The notes: generated by a model not told the origin, from the sequence alone. A DNA stretch of 53,836 bases from an uncultured Bacteroidales bacterium (GCA_902798705.1 CADBXS010000032.1:1580-55415), one strand, 5' to 3'; shown: positions 7,871 through 17,296, counted from the stretch's first letter. Made by a program: numbers and translations.

Positions 7871-9220
7871 TTATTTCACATTACGGGCACGGATGATACC
7901 CATCACTGTTGCTTTTCCAAGACGAATCTGGTCGAGGAGAGGACGATGAGAAGGACAAGTGAATGAGCAAGAACCACATTCGATGCAGCTTGTGATGTCT
8001 TCTGCTTCGGCTCTTTCCCAGTCAGCGTATGCCGACAGCTTGGAGAGAAGGTATGGTTCGAGGCCCATAGGACAGGCACCCACGCACTTAGCACAGCGGA
8101 TACATGGCTGTGCTTCTGCACGACGTGCTTCCTTGTCGTTCATGATGAGGACACCCGAAGAGCCCTTGCAGATAGGCACCTCTGTGTTGATAAGTGCCTT
8201 ACCCATCATTGGGCCACCACCAATCACTTTGCCTGTGTCTTCTGGCAGTCCACCACATGCGTCGATGAGTTGGCTCATAGGTGTACCCATACGAACGAGG
8301 AGATTGCTTGGATGAGCCAGATTCTTTCCTGTAACCGTTACGATACGCTCGAAGAGAGGCTTGTTCTTCATAACCGCTTCATAGACAGCGTATGCAGTAC
8401 CTACGTTCTGAAGGATTGCACCAACGCTCACAGGCAGTGCTGGAGGTGCAGGAACCTGACGGCTCACCACTGCGTCGATGAGTTGCTTTTCACCGCCTTG
8501 TGGATACTTCACCTTGAGTGGCACCACTTCGATGTCGAACTGTGAAAATTGCTTAGCACGCTCTGTCATCAACTTGATGGCATCAGGTTTGTTGTTCTCA
8601 ATGCCAATAAAGCCCTTGTTCACATTCACGGCTTTCATCAGCAACGTCACACCAACAAGAATCTCATCGGCATGTTCCAACATCAAGCGGTGGTCAGCTG
8701 TGAGATATGGTTCACACTCCACTGCGTTGATGATAACCCATTCAGGCTTCGAGCCTGGAGGAGGGGAGAGCTTCACGTGGGTAGGGAAGCAGGCACCACC
8801 CATTCCCACAACTCCTGCATTCTTGATTTTCTCTATGATGTCCTTGCTGGTCAGTTCTGGACGGTCGTTGAGCGTAACCAGCTTCGTTGAGCGGTCGATG
8901 CTCTCTTCCCATTCATCACCTTCCACTGTGATATATACAGCTGGTTTTGCATAGCCGCTTGCGTCAACCACGGTATCCACTTTCAGCACTGTTCCTGAAA
9001 CAGATGAGTAGATAGGTGCCGACACGAAACCGCCAGCCTCTGCTATCATCGTTCCCACCTTCACCTTGTCGCCTTTGGCAACGACTGGCTTGGCAGGTGC
9101 ACCGATGTGTTGCCCCATAGGGAACACAGCCACCTTGGGCAGTTCGGCCACCTTGATAGGTTCAGCGGCTGACAATTTGTTTTCTGCTGGATGTACTCCA
9201 CCAATTCTAAATGTCTTCAC
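7871..9220 (-). CDS. rnfC: Electron transport complex subunit RnfC
   Basis: 449 residues. RnfC is the peripheral subunit that contacts NAD(H). Visible are the N-terminal barrel-sandwich domain starting MKTFRIGGVHP, the nucleotide-binding loop GMGGACFPTHVKLSPP near residue 138, and two C-terminal [4Fe-4S] motifs, CIRCAKCVGACP near residue 372 and CIECGSCSFTCP near residue 412. Gene order rnfB-rnfC-rnfD is canonical; it begins 49 bp downstream of rnfB. Confidence 0.96.
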   Translation of the reverse strand: MKTFRIGGVHPAENKLSAAEPIKVAELPKVAVFPMGQHIGAPAKPVVAKGDKVKVGTMIAEAGGFVSAPIYSSVSGTVLKVDTVVDASGYAKPAVYITVEGDEWEESIDRSTKLVTLNDRPELTSKDIIEKIKNAGVVGMGGACFPTHVKLSPPPGSKPEWVIINAVECEPYLTADHRLMLEHADEILVGVTLLMKAVNVNKGFIGIENNKPDAIKLMTERAKQFSQFDIEVVPLKVKYPQGGEKQLIDAVVSRQVPAPPALPVSVGAILQNVGTAYAVYEAVMKNKPLFERIVTVTGKNLAHPSNLLVRMGTPMSQLIDACGGLPEDTGKVIGGGPMMGKALINTEVPICKGSSGVLIMNDKEARRAEAQPCIRCAKCVGACPMGLEPYLLSKLSAYADWERAEAEDITSCIECGSCSFTCPSHRPLLDQIRLGKATVMGIIRARNVK

Positions 9221-9269
9221 TATTTTGGTCGTAATTTAATAGTTGATACTTTCTGATTAAAGAGAAGCT

Positions 9270-10250
9270 TTATGCCTCGGTTTTTGGAGCCTCAGGAGCC
9301 TTTGGCGCTTCAGGGCTTGTCGGTTTCACAGGTGCTTCTGCTGGTTTTGCAGCCGCAGCGGCAGGTTTAGCCGCAGGAGCAGCAGGCTTCGCAGCAGCTT
9401 CAGGAGCAGGTTTTGGCTTCAGCGCAGGCATGTTCACGCCGTGGATCACCTTCTTAGGGCATTCCTGCTCACACTTGCGGCAGTTGCGGCATTTCTCAGG
9501 GTCGATGTAAGCGACGTTGTTTTCCACGTGGATGGCATCGTATTCACACACCTTCACGCATTTCTGACAAGCGATACAAGCCGCCTTGCATGCCTTCATG
9601 GCAACGGCACCCTTGTCCTTGTTCATGCACTCTACCACCACACCCATCTTCTTCGCACCCTTCATTGTGCGAATCTCGATGATGCTGCGCGGACAAGCCT
9701 TAGCACAGGCACCGCAGGCAGTACATTTTGTTGTGTCCACTTCAGGCAGACCAGTGGCCTCGTTCATCTTTATGGCACCGAACTGGCATGCGTTCACACA
9801 GTCGCCACATCCAAGGCATCCGTAGGCACAAGCCGTCTCACCCATACAAGTGCTGTTGGCAATGCGGCACGACTTCACACCGTCGTAGATGACCGTGCGA
9901 GGACGATTTTCACAAGTACCATTGCAACGCACCACAGCCAATTTAGGAGCAGATGCTTCCACCTTCATGCCCAAGATTGCTGCCACTTTTTCCATCACTG
10001 GCTGACCACCAACAGGACAGTTGAGACCTTCCAGACTACCAGCATCGGCTGCCTTTACACAGGCACTTGCCATACCGCCACATCCGGGAAAACCGCAACC
10101 ACCGCAGTTGGCGCCTGGCAAAACTTCGTTCACCTGGCCAATGCGAGGATCTTCCTTTACTGCAAACTTCTTGGAAGTGAAGTAGAGCACAAGTGCCGCT
10201 ATCAGTCCAATAGCTCCAAGAACAATTACAGCGATTAGAATTACGTTCAT
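9270..10250 (-). CDS. rnfB: Electron transport complex subunit RnfB with Pro/Ala/Lys tail
   Basis: 326 residues. An N-terminal membrane anchor (about residues 3-25) is followed by the four-Cys motif CGGCGFPGCGG near residue 49, then four ferredoxin-type motifs: CLGCGDCVNACQ, CTACGACAKACP, CIACQKCVKVCE and CRNCRKCEQECP. The protein thus carries five or more [4Fe-4S] clusters and takes electrons from ferredoxin. The last 55 residues or so are a low-complexity tail of Pro, Ala, Lys and Glu (KPAAPAAKPAAAAAKPAEAP), probably disordered. It is preceded by the rseC-like gene 10 bp upstream. Confidence 0.95.
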   Translation of the reverse strand: MNVILIAVIVLGAIGLIAALVLYFTSKKFAVKEDPRIGQVNEVLPGANCGGCGFPGCGGMASACVKAADAGSLEGLNCPVGGQPVMEKVAAILGMKVEASAPKLAVVRCNGTCENRPRTVIYDGVKSCRIANSTCMGETACAYGCLGCGDCVNACQFGAIKMNEATGLPEVDTTKCTACGACAKACPRSIIEIRTMKGAKKMGVVVECMNKDKGAVAMKACKAACIACQKCVKVCEYDAIHVENNVAYIDPEKCRNCRKCEQECPKKVIHGVNMPALKPKPAPEAAAKPAAPAAKPAAAAAKPAEAPVKPTSPEAPKAPEAPKTEA

Positions 10251-10260
10251 AAGTTTTTAT

Positions 10261-10710
10261 TTATTGGTTGTTTAAAATGATGTTTGCCTCACCTTTCTTC
10301 TCTAACCAAAATGAGAATGTCTTGCTCAACCTGTTGTTCATCGCCCACAACCCCAGATAATAAACCAAGAGAATGACTCCCACACCAGCTATGGCAGAGA
10401 GTTCACCCATGCTGAAGCAACGGAGCGAAAGTACAATCCAGACGATGGTCAGGACAAGCGGAATCAGAAAAGCCAGATAGACAGCGTTGCGCCCCATGGA
10501 GAGAGAACCATACACCACAACTTGCTCACCCACGCGGTAGCTGTCAGCATGGTTGTCCCACACGTCAATGATTTTCTCCTTTGTGTCGGCAGAGGCGCAC
10601 ATAGCTTTCGCCTGACACGCGCTGCATGCCGATGCCTGAAGAATTTTCACTTTCACGTGATTGCCTTCGATGCTTTCTACGACACCGTTGTGGTCAATCC
10701 TGCTTTTCAT
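10261..10710 (-). CDS. RseC/MucC-family protein (SoxR-reducing system type)
   Basis: 149 residues from the start at 10710 (MKSRIDHNGVVESIEGNHVKV); an in-frame start at 10782 would add 24 residues lacking family resemblance. Features are an N-terminal beta-rich part, the Cys cluster ACSACQAKAMC near residue 31, a VVYGSL segment, and two membrane helices in the C-terminal half. In E. coli rseC also sits next to rsxABCDGE and the products act together in reducing SoxR. Here it is the first gene of the rnf operon, 10 bp from rnfB, so it likely serves assembly or redox maintenance of the complex. Confidence 0.88.
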   Translation of the reverse strand: MKSRIDHNGVVESIEGNHVKVKILQASACSACQAKAMCASADTKEKIIDVWDNHADSYRVGEQVVVYGSLSMGRNAVYLAFLIPLVLTIVWIVLSLRCFSMGELSAIAGVGVILLVYYLGLWAMNNRLSKTFSFWLEKKGEANIILNNQ

Positions 10711-10811
10711 GATGGCTTTGGAACTGTCTGATAGTTTTTTTACGATGAAAGTCTCATTCGTGGTTGAAATGCCAAAATGCAAACTTCAGATTGCAATTTT
10801 GATTGACAATG

Positions 10812-10819
10812 CAAATGTA
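10812..10819 (-). promoter_or_regulatory. Candidate -7 box for the rnf operon
   Basis: Minus-strand TACATTTG fits the Bacteroidetes -7 consensus TAnnTTTG about 100 bp upstream of the rseC-like start. No matching -33 TTTG stands at the expected distance, so this is only moderately supported. Confidence 0.4.
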
Positions 10820-11520
10820 AGGAATTGCCGCGAACTATAAAAATAAATCTGAATATTTTCCACATATTTCTTCAATCTTTGTCCCAAACCAACGATAATC
10901 ATACACCTCACTTGACATCCAGTCGTTGATGGCATGACCTCAAGGAAACTCTTAAAGAAAGCCATAAGCTTCGTTTGTAACTCCAAACGAAAAGCCAACT
11001 ACAACAATGATTTGGCTGCTTGATACTGTAAAACCCTCATTGTTTTATGCCTGCTGCATATTTTTAGTCATCACTTTACTTCGACCATCAGAAAAAGAAG
11101 AAAAATGACAGTCCTAAGCATTGCTTGGAACGGTGGTTTATGATGATGTCAAATAGTTATATATTAGTAAATAATGTTAATAGATATTAAACTGCTTCAA
11201 TTGTTAATGAATCTAATTTTGTCACATCGTCACATCTTTCGAATTCGATATACATAATATAATATTTTAAGGCTATTTAGTGAAGATTTTATATTGTTAA
11301 ATTATGTTTAATTATAAATCTTATAATTAAATTTTATCCATGAATTTCTAAAACGGACAATGTTAAAAAGTGTCATAGGTATTTGGTTGATGTGACGATG
11401 TGACACTTTTGAAATGCTGATTATAAGCCGTTATCATGTGCTGTATTTTAAATAAATTAACAGATGACTATTGAATTGTTACGATAACCACTTACACGGT
11501 ATTTTAACAATCTAGAATAA
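10820..11520. other. Geneless AT-rich stretch
   Basis: About 700 bp between the rnf promoter region and the 22-bp repeat array. No conserved ORF is visible on either strand. It contains the inverted repeat listed separately (11221-11404). Confidence 0.6.
11221..11410. repeat. 16-bp perfect inverted repeat with nested hairpin
   Basis: GTCACATCGTCACATC at 11221-11236 is exactly complementary to 11389-11404. The right arm overlaps a second 10-bp inverted repeat, AAAAGTGTCA (11367-11376) / TGACACTTTT (11401-11410). The 150-bp interior is very AT-rich and has no ORF. It could be a small non-autonomous element or a structured RNA. Confidence 0.75.
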
Positions 11521-11572
11521 TTTCCATAAATTTGCATTGCAAGAATAGACAGGGCGCTTCGTCAGTACTTAT

Positions 11573-11694
11573 GCAACATTGGGACAGCACTTCAACAACA
11601 TTGGGACAGCACTCATGCAACATTGGGACAACACTCATGCAACATTGGGACAGCACTCGTGCAACATTGGGACAGTGTACACCCAACAATGGGG
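11573..11694. repeat. Tandem 22-bp repeat array (locus 1 of 3)
   Basis: Five units and a partial sixth start at 11573, 11595, 11617, 11639, 11661 and 11683, exactly 22 bp apart. The core reads GCAACATTGGGACAGCACTC with a few changes; the last unit reads CCAACAATGGGG. Every frame stays open through the array because 22 is not a multiple of 3, so the small ORFs here are not genes. The units resemble those at 44.6 and 51.5 kb. Confidence 0.9.
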
Positions 11695-11777
11695 AAGCGC
11701 CCTCCAACTCTCCCAAGGGGGAGGGAAAACTATCCGGATGACTGTTTGCGTTTTCGTTTTCGCTGTTTCAGCTGTGA

Positions 11778-11839
11778 AACCACAGATGGCATGGATGGAC
11801 ACAGAAAAAAAACTGTGAGAATCTGCTTCATCTGTGGTT
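11778..11839. repeat. Inverted repeat of AACCACAGATG
   Basis: AACCACAGATG at 11778-11788 is complementary to CATCTGTGGTT at 11829-11839, with GGATGGACACAG between. Similar 'accacagatg' phrases are widespread intergenic repeats in other genomes as far as I recall. Nothing coding is seen here. Confidence 0.6.
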
Positions 11840-11998
11840 CAAAATATACGTTATATCTGCGGTTTCTGCGTAACTTAAAAACACTCTCTGGGGGCTTTCC
11901 TGTCTCGGAATAGCTAGTGATGGTGGTGTTTTGATGTTTTTTTGTGGGTGTTTCTCTTTTTCTTTGCTGTACTGGGGCTCTAATTCAAAAAAATGTTG

Positions 11999-12006
11999 TA
12001 CCTTTG
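11999..12006 (+). promoter_or_regulatory. Candidate -7 box for rpsP
   Basis: TACCTTTG matches TAnnTTTG about 100 bp upstream of the rpsP start. It is followed by a leader with a hairpin-like GCTGTCACGAGTTGGCAGC. No clear -33 element stands at the expected spacing. Confidence 0.5.
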
Positions 12007-12106
12007 CAGCCGCTGTCACGAGTTGGCAGCATTTTAAATCAATTTTTTATTAACCAAGGGAGGTTTGTCGCGTACATTTCTCCCCTCAAAAGACAAACAT
12101 CTAAAA

Positions 12107-12649
12107 ATGTCAACAAGAATTAGATTGCAGCGTCATGGTAGAAAGAACTATGCTTTCTATTCTATCGTTATCGCTGATGCGAATGCACCACGTGATGGTC
12201 GTTTCACAGAGAAGATTGGTACTTACAATCCTAACACCAATCCTGCTACAGTTGATTTAAACTTTGAACGTGCTCTTTATTGGGTACAGGTGGGTGCTCA
12301 GCCAACTGACACTGTTCGCAACATCCTCTCTGACGAGGGCGTTTACCTCAAGAAGCATCTTCTTGGTGGTGTGAAGAAGGGTGCTTTTGATGAGGCTGCT
12401 GCTGACGCTAAGTTTGATGCCTGGAAGAAGGAAAAGGAAAACAAGCTTGCTGCTGCCCAGAACAAGAAGGCTCAGGACAAGAAGGCTCAGGCTGCTGAGC
12501 GTTTGGCTGCTGAGAAGAAGATCAATGAGGAAATCGCTAAGAAGGTAGCTGAGAAGAAGGCTGCTGAGGCTGCTGCTAAGGCTGAGGCTGAAGCTGCCAA
12601 GGCTGCTGAAGAAAGCGCACCAGCTGAGGAGGCTCCTGCTGAGGCATAA
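12107..12649 (+). CDS. rpsP: 30S ribosomal protein bS16
   Basis: 180 residues. The first 80 or so are the bS16 fold: the start [18 protein letters not shown] and [15 protein letters not shown], ending near YLKKHLLGG. The remaining 90 or so residues are an extension of Lys, Ala and Glu repeats, likely helical and solvent exposed, as is usual in Bacteroidetes but absent from the 82-residue E. coli protein. The start at 12107 is chosen because it begins the conserved domain; an in-frame start at 12065 would add 14 unrelated residues. It stands alone with its own promoter and terminator, without rimM or trmD. Confidence 0.95.
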   Translation: MSTRIRLQRHGRKNYAFYSIVIADANAPRDGRFTEKIGTYNPNTNPATVDLNFERALYWVQVGAQPTDTVRNILSDEGVYLKKHLLGGVKKGAFDEAAADAKFDAWKKEKENKLAAAQNKKAQDKKAQAAERLAAEKKINEEIAKKVAEKKAAEAAAKAEAEAAKAAEESAPAEEAPAEA

Positions 12650-12675
12650 TTTCCAAACTGGAATGCAAAAACAAG

Positions 12676-12707
12676 GCGCATTACTCGAAAGAGCGATGCG
12701 CTTTTTT
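12676..12707 (+). terminator. Intrinsic terminator of rpsP
   Basis: Stem GCGCAT..CTC / GAG..ATGCGC with a GAAA loop and a run of six T, 27 bp after the rpsP stop codon. Confidence 0.85.
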
Positions 12708-12802
12708 GGTATAAAGAAGTGAAGAGTGGGGAGTGAAGCGTGAAGCGATTCTATCCAGATGGCAAGCCTTTGACCTTGGACTTTAGACCTTTGACTTTAA
12801 AT

Positions 12803-14014
12803 TCATAATCTGTGGTAGCAGAAATAATGTTTGGTGACATGCTTCGATAAGGTTTCGATGTTAAGCATGTCGGAATCTATCGCTACATCCACTGTGGTTC
12901 CATCTTTGTGGAGTATCTCGATTTTATCATCATGGATGTTATACATGTCTTTTCCTACTTCTTTCTGTGCCACAAGGTATTCCACTTCTTCGGAATTGAG
13001 ATTCAGGGCTGAGGCTATTTCCTCTTTCTTTTCCTCTACATATTCCTCTGCGAATGGTTCTTCGCTTACTTCTACTTTGAAGATTTTTCTTTGAATGAAA
13101 TCCTGGCTAAGAGTCGAAAGTATCCTGTCGGAATGGTTTTGCCATACATTCAATGCACACCAAATGTCATTGTCGTCGAGGGCAAGGTAATTCTGTAGGG
13201 CTTCCTCTTGGTTGAAGAAATGATTCCTGTCCACATGATGATAGAGGAAGTAGTGTAGGGCAGGAGAGGCAAACAATTCCACTCGCTGGGAAGCCAGATG
13301 TTTTGCTCTTCGCAAGGCATTGATAAGTACATGCTCTGCAGCAACTGCTGTCTTATGGAGATACACCTGCCAATACATCAATCGGCGGTTTACCAAATAG
13401 TTTTCAATGGAATAGATACCTTTTTTCTCTACCACGAGATGGTCGTCCACCACGCTCAGCATATCAATGATGCGGGCTGAACCGATATTGCCTTCTGTAA
13501 CTCCCGTGAAAAAGGAGTCGCGGCGAAGATAATCAAGGCGGTCCACATCGAGTTGTGATGAAAGGAGCTGGTGAAGGAACTGCTTGGGGTATTCGTTTTT
13601 GAAAATCTTGATGGCAAGAGTGAGTTGTCCACGGAAATCTTCATTCATTTTCTGCATGATGAGCAGGGAGATTTCCTCGTGATTCACTCCGCTGATGATG
13701 GTGTTTTCAAGTACGTGGGAGAATGGTCCGTGCCCGATGTCGTGCAGGAGGATGGCGGCTCGTACGGCTTCTTCTTCTGAGTCGAAGATGAAATGTCCCT
13801 TGCTCTTGAGGGAGTTGATGGCAAGCGTCATGAGATGGAAGGCTCCGATGGAATGCTGGAAGCGTGTGTGCTGTGCTCCAGGATAGACGACGCTGGCAAG
13901 GCCAAGTTGCTTGATACGGCTCAGACGATAAAAATAGGGATGCTTCACGATGTCGAAAAGCAACCCTTCTGGTATGCGTATGAATCCGAATACTGGATCG
14001 TTGATAACTTTCAT
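12803..14014 (-). CDS. HD-domain phosphohydrolase
   Basis: 403 residues. The HD metal-binding signature is present: HTRFQHSIGAFHL near residue 50 and LLHDIGHGPFSHVLE near residue 90, with a further Asp in QLDVDRLDYLRRD near residue 156. This resembles the SAMHD1/dGTPase-like HD hydrolases found across Bacteroidetes; the substrate is unknown, nucleoside triphosphates being plausible. The start ATG at 14014 shares a base with the stop of pyrF (TGATG), indicating coupled translation. It is the last gene of the purM-prfA-pyrF transcript. Confidence 0.88.
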   Translation of the reverse strand: MKVINDPVFGFIRIPEGLLFDIVKHPYFYRLSRIKQLGLASVVYPGAQHTRFQHSIGAFHLMTLAINSLKSKGHFIFDSEEEAVRAAILLHDIGHGPFSHVLENTIISGVNHEEISLLIMQKMNEDFRGQLTLAIKIFKNEYPKQFLHQLLSSQLDVDRLDYLRRDSFFTGVTEGNIGSARIIDMLSVVDDHLVVEKKGIYSIENYLVNRRLMYWQVYLHKTAVAAEHVLINALRRAKHLASQRVELFASPALHYFLYHHVDRNHFFNQEEALQNYLALDDNDIWCALNVWQNHSDRILSTLSQDFIQRKIFKVEVSEEPFAEEYVEEKKEEIASALNLNSEEVEYLVAQKEVGKDMYNIHDDKIEILHKDGTTVDVAIDSDMLNIETLSKHVTKHYFCYHRL

Positions 14015-14844
14015 CAATTAGCTGCTTTCTTGGCTAATTCACTTGCCATTTGAAGTTGAACTTCCTTTGCTTTCTGTGCAGCAACCTTTGCAAAATTCTC
14101 TGTGCTGTCGGCATAGATGATGGCACGTGAAGAATTCACGATGAGTCCACAATCGTCGGTCATGCCGTATTTACACACTTCTTCGAGGCTTCCGCCCTGT
14201 GCTCCTATTCCTGGCACCAGAAGGAAATGCTTGGGTGCTACCTTTCGAATCTCCTTGAACATCTTTCCCTGTGTGGCACCGACTACGTACATCATGTTCT
14301 GGTCGTTGCCCCATTGCTGGCTCTTGCGCAGTACCTTCTCAAAGAGTCGTTCTCCTTCAGCGTCGGTGGTGAGCTGGAAGTCGTTGGAACCTTTGTTGGA
14401 AGTGAGTGCCAGGAGAATCACCCATTTCCCTTCGTATTGCAGGAAAGGCGTAACTGAGTCTTCGCCCATATATGGAGCTACGGTGAGTGCATCGAGATTC
14501 ATTTCCTCGAAGAAGGTACGGGCATACATGGCGCTGGTGTTGCCGATGTCTCCACGCTTGGCATCTGCGATGATGAAGTGGTGAGGATGCTTTTCGTTGA
14601 GATAATTGATTGTTTTCTCAAATGCTATCCATCCCTTCACTCCGTTGCTCTCATAGAAGGCGAGGTTGGGCTTGTATGCCACGCAAAACTGGGAAGTGGC
14701 ATCGATAATGGCCTTGTTGAATGCAAAGATAGGGTCCTCCTCTTTTAGCAGATGTTGAGGTATCTTTTTAATATCGGTATCAAGTCCTACACAGAGGAAG
14801 GATTGCTTGGCATAGATGAGTTCAACGAGTTCTTTACGAGTCAT
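14014..14844 (-). CDS. pyrF: Orotidine 5'-phosphate decarboxylase
   Basis: 276 residues, the longer subfamily (PyrF type 2, about 270 residues). It makes UMP from OMP in pyrimidine synthesis. Visible motifs are [14 protein letters not shown] near the N terminus, the catalytic strand [14 protein letters not shown] near residue 91 with the Asp-Lys-Asp triad, and [10 protein letters not shown] near residue 212 for phosphate binding. It is 25 bp downstream of prfA. Confidence 0.95.
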   Translation of the reverse strand: MTRKELVELIYAKQSFLCVGLDTDIKKIPQHLLKEEDPIFAFNKAIIDATSQFCVAYKPNLAFYESNGVKGWIAFEKTINYLNEKHPHHFIIADAKRGDIGNTSAMYARTFFEEMNLDALTVAPYMGEDSVTPFLQYEGKWVILLALTSNKGSNDFQLTTDAEGERLFEKVLRKSQQWGNDQNMMYVVGATQGKMFKEIRKVAPKHFLLVPGIGAQGGSLEEVCKYGMTDDCGLIVNSSRAIIYADSTENFAKVAAQKAKEVQLQMASELAKKAAN

Positions 14845-14869
14845 GTCTATGTGTTTTAGTGGATTATTA

Positions 14870-15976
14870 TTACAATTGTGCTTCTTTCAGTCGTTCTGCG
14901 TTTTCTGCCACAATGAGGTGGTCGATGCAGTCCTGGATGTCCCCATCCATGAAGGCAGCGAGGTTGTAGATGGTGTAGTTGATGCGATGGTCGGTGATGC
15001 GTCCTTGTGGATAGTTGTAAGTGCGGATTTTGGCAGAGCGGTCACCTGTTGATACCATTGTCTTACGACGGGAAGCAATGTCGTCGATGTACTTTTGATG
15101 CTCGCGGTCGTAGATGCGTGTGCGGAGTCGAGCCAAGGCACGTTCCTTGTTCTTAGGCTGGTCGCGTGTTTCGGTACACTCTACGAGGATTTCCTCTTTC
15201 TCGCCTGTGTTTGGATTGGTCCACATATAGCGGGCTCGCACACCCGATTCCACTTTGTTCACATTCTGTCCACCTGCACCTGAGGAACGGAAGGTGTCCC
15301 ACTTGATTTCGCCTTCGTTGATTTGCACGTCGAAAGGTTCTGCTTCGGGCAAAACGGCTACAGTTGCTGCAGAGGTGTGGACACGCCCCTGTGTTTCGGT
15401 CACAGGTACTCGCTGCACGCGATGTACTCCCGATTCGTATTTCAGAATGCCATACACGCCTTCGCCTGTCACGTTGAAGATGATTTCCTTGTAGCCGCCT
15501 GATGCTCCTTCGCTGAAGCTGGACACAACGACGTGCCAGCCTTTCATCTCGCAGTATTTGGAATACATGCGGAAGAGGTCGCCTGCAAAGAGTGCTGCCT
15601 CGTCGCCACCTGTACCTCCTCGGATTTCCATCACCACGTTTTTGCCATCCTCAGGGTCGGCAGGTATGAGCAGAAGTTTGATTTCCTCTTCCAGCTCGGG
15701 AATGCGCTTCTCGTTGACGGCAATCTCCTCACGTGCCATTTCCTTCATCTCGGCATCATCCTCTGCCGAAAGCATTTCCTTCGCTTCTTCCAGGTGAGCT
15801 AAGCAATCGATATATTCTTTCCGTGCCTTCACCAAGTCCTCGAGGTTCTTGTATTCTTTCGTCAGTGTGACGTATCGTTTCTGGTCGGCAATTACGCTCG
15901 GGTCGGTGATGAGTGTAGAGACCTCTTCGAAGCGTGATACGATGCCATCTAATTTGTCAAGTATGTTGTTTGCCAT
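14870..15976 (-). CDS. prfA: Peptide chain release factor 1
   Basis: 368 residues. The anticodon-like tripeptide region [14 protein letters not shown] (PxT type, recognising UAA/UAG) and the catalytic GGQ loop in [16 protein letters not shown] near residue 235 are both present. RF1 rather than RF2 is indicated by PVT instead of SPF. It lies 14 bp after purM and 25 bp before pyrF, in a housekeeping operon. Confidence 0.96.
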   Translation of the reverse strand: MANNILDKLDGIVSRFEEVSTLITDPSVIADQKRYVTLTKEYKNLEDLVKARKEYIDCLAHLEEAKEMLSAEDDAEMKEMAREEIAVNEKRIPELEEEIKLLLIPADPEDGKNVVMEIRGGTGGDEAALFAGDLFRMYSKYCEMKGWHVVVSSFSEGASGGYKEIIFNVTGEGVYGILKYESGVHRVQRVPVTETQGRVHTSAATVAVLPEAEPFDVQINEGEIKWDTFRSSGAGGQNVNKVESGVRARYMWTNPNTGEKEEILVECTETRDQPKNKERALARLRTRIYDREHQKYIDDIASRRKTMVSTGDRSAKIRTYNYPQGRITDHRINYTIYNLAAFMDGDIQDCIDHLIVAENAERLKEAQL

Positions 15977-15990
15977 TGAAATAAGCTCTA

Positions 15991-17160
15991 TTAGTATTCA
16001 AATTCTCCGTATTCGCTCTTGATGAGCAGGCTCTTGGTTCCTTCTTCGATGTGTCCGACGATTTGGGCATCGATATTGAAACTCTTGGATATTTCAATCA
16101 CCTTTTCTGCATGCTCAGGTGAGAGATAAACTTCCAGACGATGGCCCATGTTGAACACCTTATACATTTCTGCCCAATCTGTACCACTTTGCTCTTGAAT
16201 AGCCTTGAAGAGCGGCGGAACAGGGAACATGTTGTCTTTCACCACTCGGCAATTTTCACCCACAAAGTGAAGCACTTTGGTCTGTGCACCACCCGTGCAG
16301 TGTACCATGCCATGAATCTGAGGACGGAGCTCGTCGAGCAGTTTCTTCACCACAGGGGCGTAGGTGCGGGTAGGGGACAGCACCAGTTTGCCAGCGCAGA
16401 TAGGAGCACCCTCCACTTCGTCTTGCAGGGCATAGCTTCCGCTATATACCAGTTCTTGAGGCACCTGATGGTCGAAACTCTCAGGATATTTCATGGCAAG
16501 ATACTTGGCAAACATATCGTGCCTTGCACTTGTCAGTCCATTGCTTCCCATACCACCATTGTATTCGGTCTCGTAAGTGGCTTGTCCGCAACTTGATAGT
16601 CCTACAATCACGTCTCCTGGGCGAATATTCGCATTGTCTATCACATCGCTGCGCTTCATGCGGCATGTCACCGTGGAATCAACGATAATGGTGCGAACCA
16701 AGTCGCCTACATCGGCAGTTTCACCTCCCGTAGCATAGATGCCAATGCCCATGTCACGCATTTGACTGAGCAGTTCGTCTGTTCCATTGATGATGGCAGA
16801 AATCACTTCTCCAGGAATGAGCATCTTGTTGCGTCCGATGGTGCTTGACACGAGGATGTTATCCACTGCACCCACACAGAGGAGGTCGTCGGTATTCATG
16901 ATGAGTGCATCCTGCGCAATGCCCTTCCATACGCTCAAATCGCCTGTTTCCTTCCAGTACATATAGGCGAGGCTCGACTTGGTGCCAGCTCCGTCAGCAT
17001 GCATAATGTTGCAGTATTCGGGGTCGCCACCTAATATGTCGGGAATGATTTTGCAGAAAGCTTGTGGAAAAATGCCTTTGTCAATATTCTTGATAGCGTT
17101 GTGTACGTCTTCCTTTGCAGCACTCACACCGCGCATCATGTATCGCTGTTTGTTGTCCAT
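15991..17160 (-). CDS. purM: Phosphoribosylformylglycinamidine cyclo-ligase (AIR synthetase)
   Basis: 389 residues. The PurM fold is seen from DILGGDPEYCNIMHADGAGTK near residue 42 (ATP loop), through NTDDLLCVGA and TGGETADVGD near residue 142, to HCTGGAQTK near residue 292. It carries out the fifth step of purine synthesis. The Bacteroidetes form is somewhat longer than the 345-residue E. coli enzyme. It is the first gene of the purM-prfA-pyrF-HD transcript. Confidence 0.92.
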   Translation of the reverse strand: MDNKQRYMMRGVSAAKEDVHNAIKNIDKGIFPQAFCKIIPDILGGDPEYCNIMHADGAGTKSSLAYMYWKETGDLSVWKGIAQDALIMNTDDLLCVGAVDNILVSSTIGRNKMLIPGEVISAIINGTDELLSQMRDMGIGIYATGGETADVGDLVRTIIVDSTVTCRMKRSDVIDNANIRPGDVIVGLSSCGQATYETEYNGGMGSNGLTSARHDMFAKYLAMKYPESFDHQVPQELVYSGSYALQDEVEGAPICAGKLVLSPTRTYAPVVKKLLDELRPQIHGMVHCTGGAQTKVLHFVGENCRVVKDNMFPVPPLFKAIQEQSGTDWAEMYKVFNMGHRLEVYLSPEHAEKVIEISKSFNIDAQIVGHIEEGTKSLLIKSEYGEFEY

Positions 17161-17201
17161 AAAAAGAATGGGTTCGTGTCTTAATAATTTCTAACTTTTT
17201 G

Positions 17202-17209
17202 CAAAAATA
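17202..17209 (-). promoter_or_regulatory. Candidate -7 box for the purM operon
   Basis: Minus-strand TATTTTTG, a TAnnTTTG match, 42 bp upstream of purM. No -33 element at the expected distance. Confidence 0.45.
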
Positions 17210-17263
17210 CGCAAAAATCTTCAGATAGCACTCTGCATATTCTTAAAACTCCATTTTTTTATC

Positions 17264-17271
17264 TAATTTTG
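17264..17271 (+). promoter_or_regulatory. Candidate -7 box for the TPR gene
   Basis: TAATTTTG (TAnnTTTG) 26 bp upstream of the ATG at 17297, divergent from the purM promoter. Confidence 0.5.
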
Positions 17272-17296
17272 CATCGAAAATCGTAAAAACGGAAAC

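Noticed and set aside
10786-10998. 70-codon minus-strand ORF before the rnf operon
   Set aside because: It covers the likely promoter, has no ribosome site or recognisable fold, and runs into AT-rich non-coding sequence.
11573-11694. CRISPR array
   Set aside because: Repeats are directly adjacent with no spacers, the period is only 22 bp, units drift, and there is no cas gene.
11504-11913. Several overlapping small ORFs on both strands around 11.5-11.9 kb
   Set aside because: They arise because the 22-bp repeat keeps all frames open; the encoded peptides are the same words in shifted frames and show no protein-like features.
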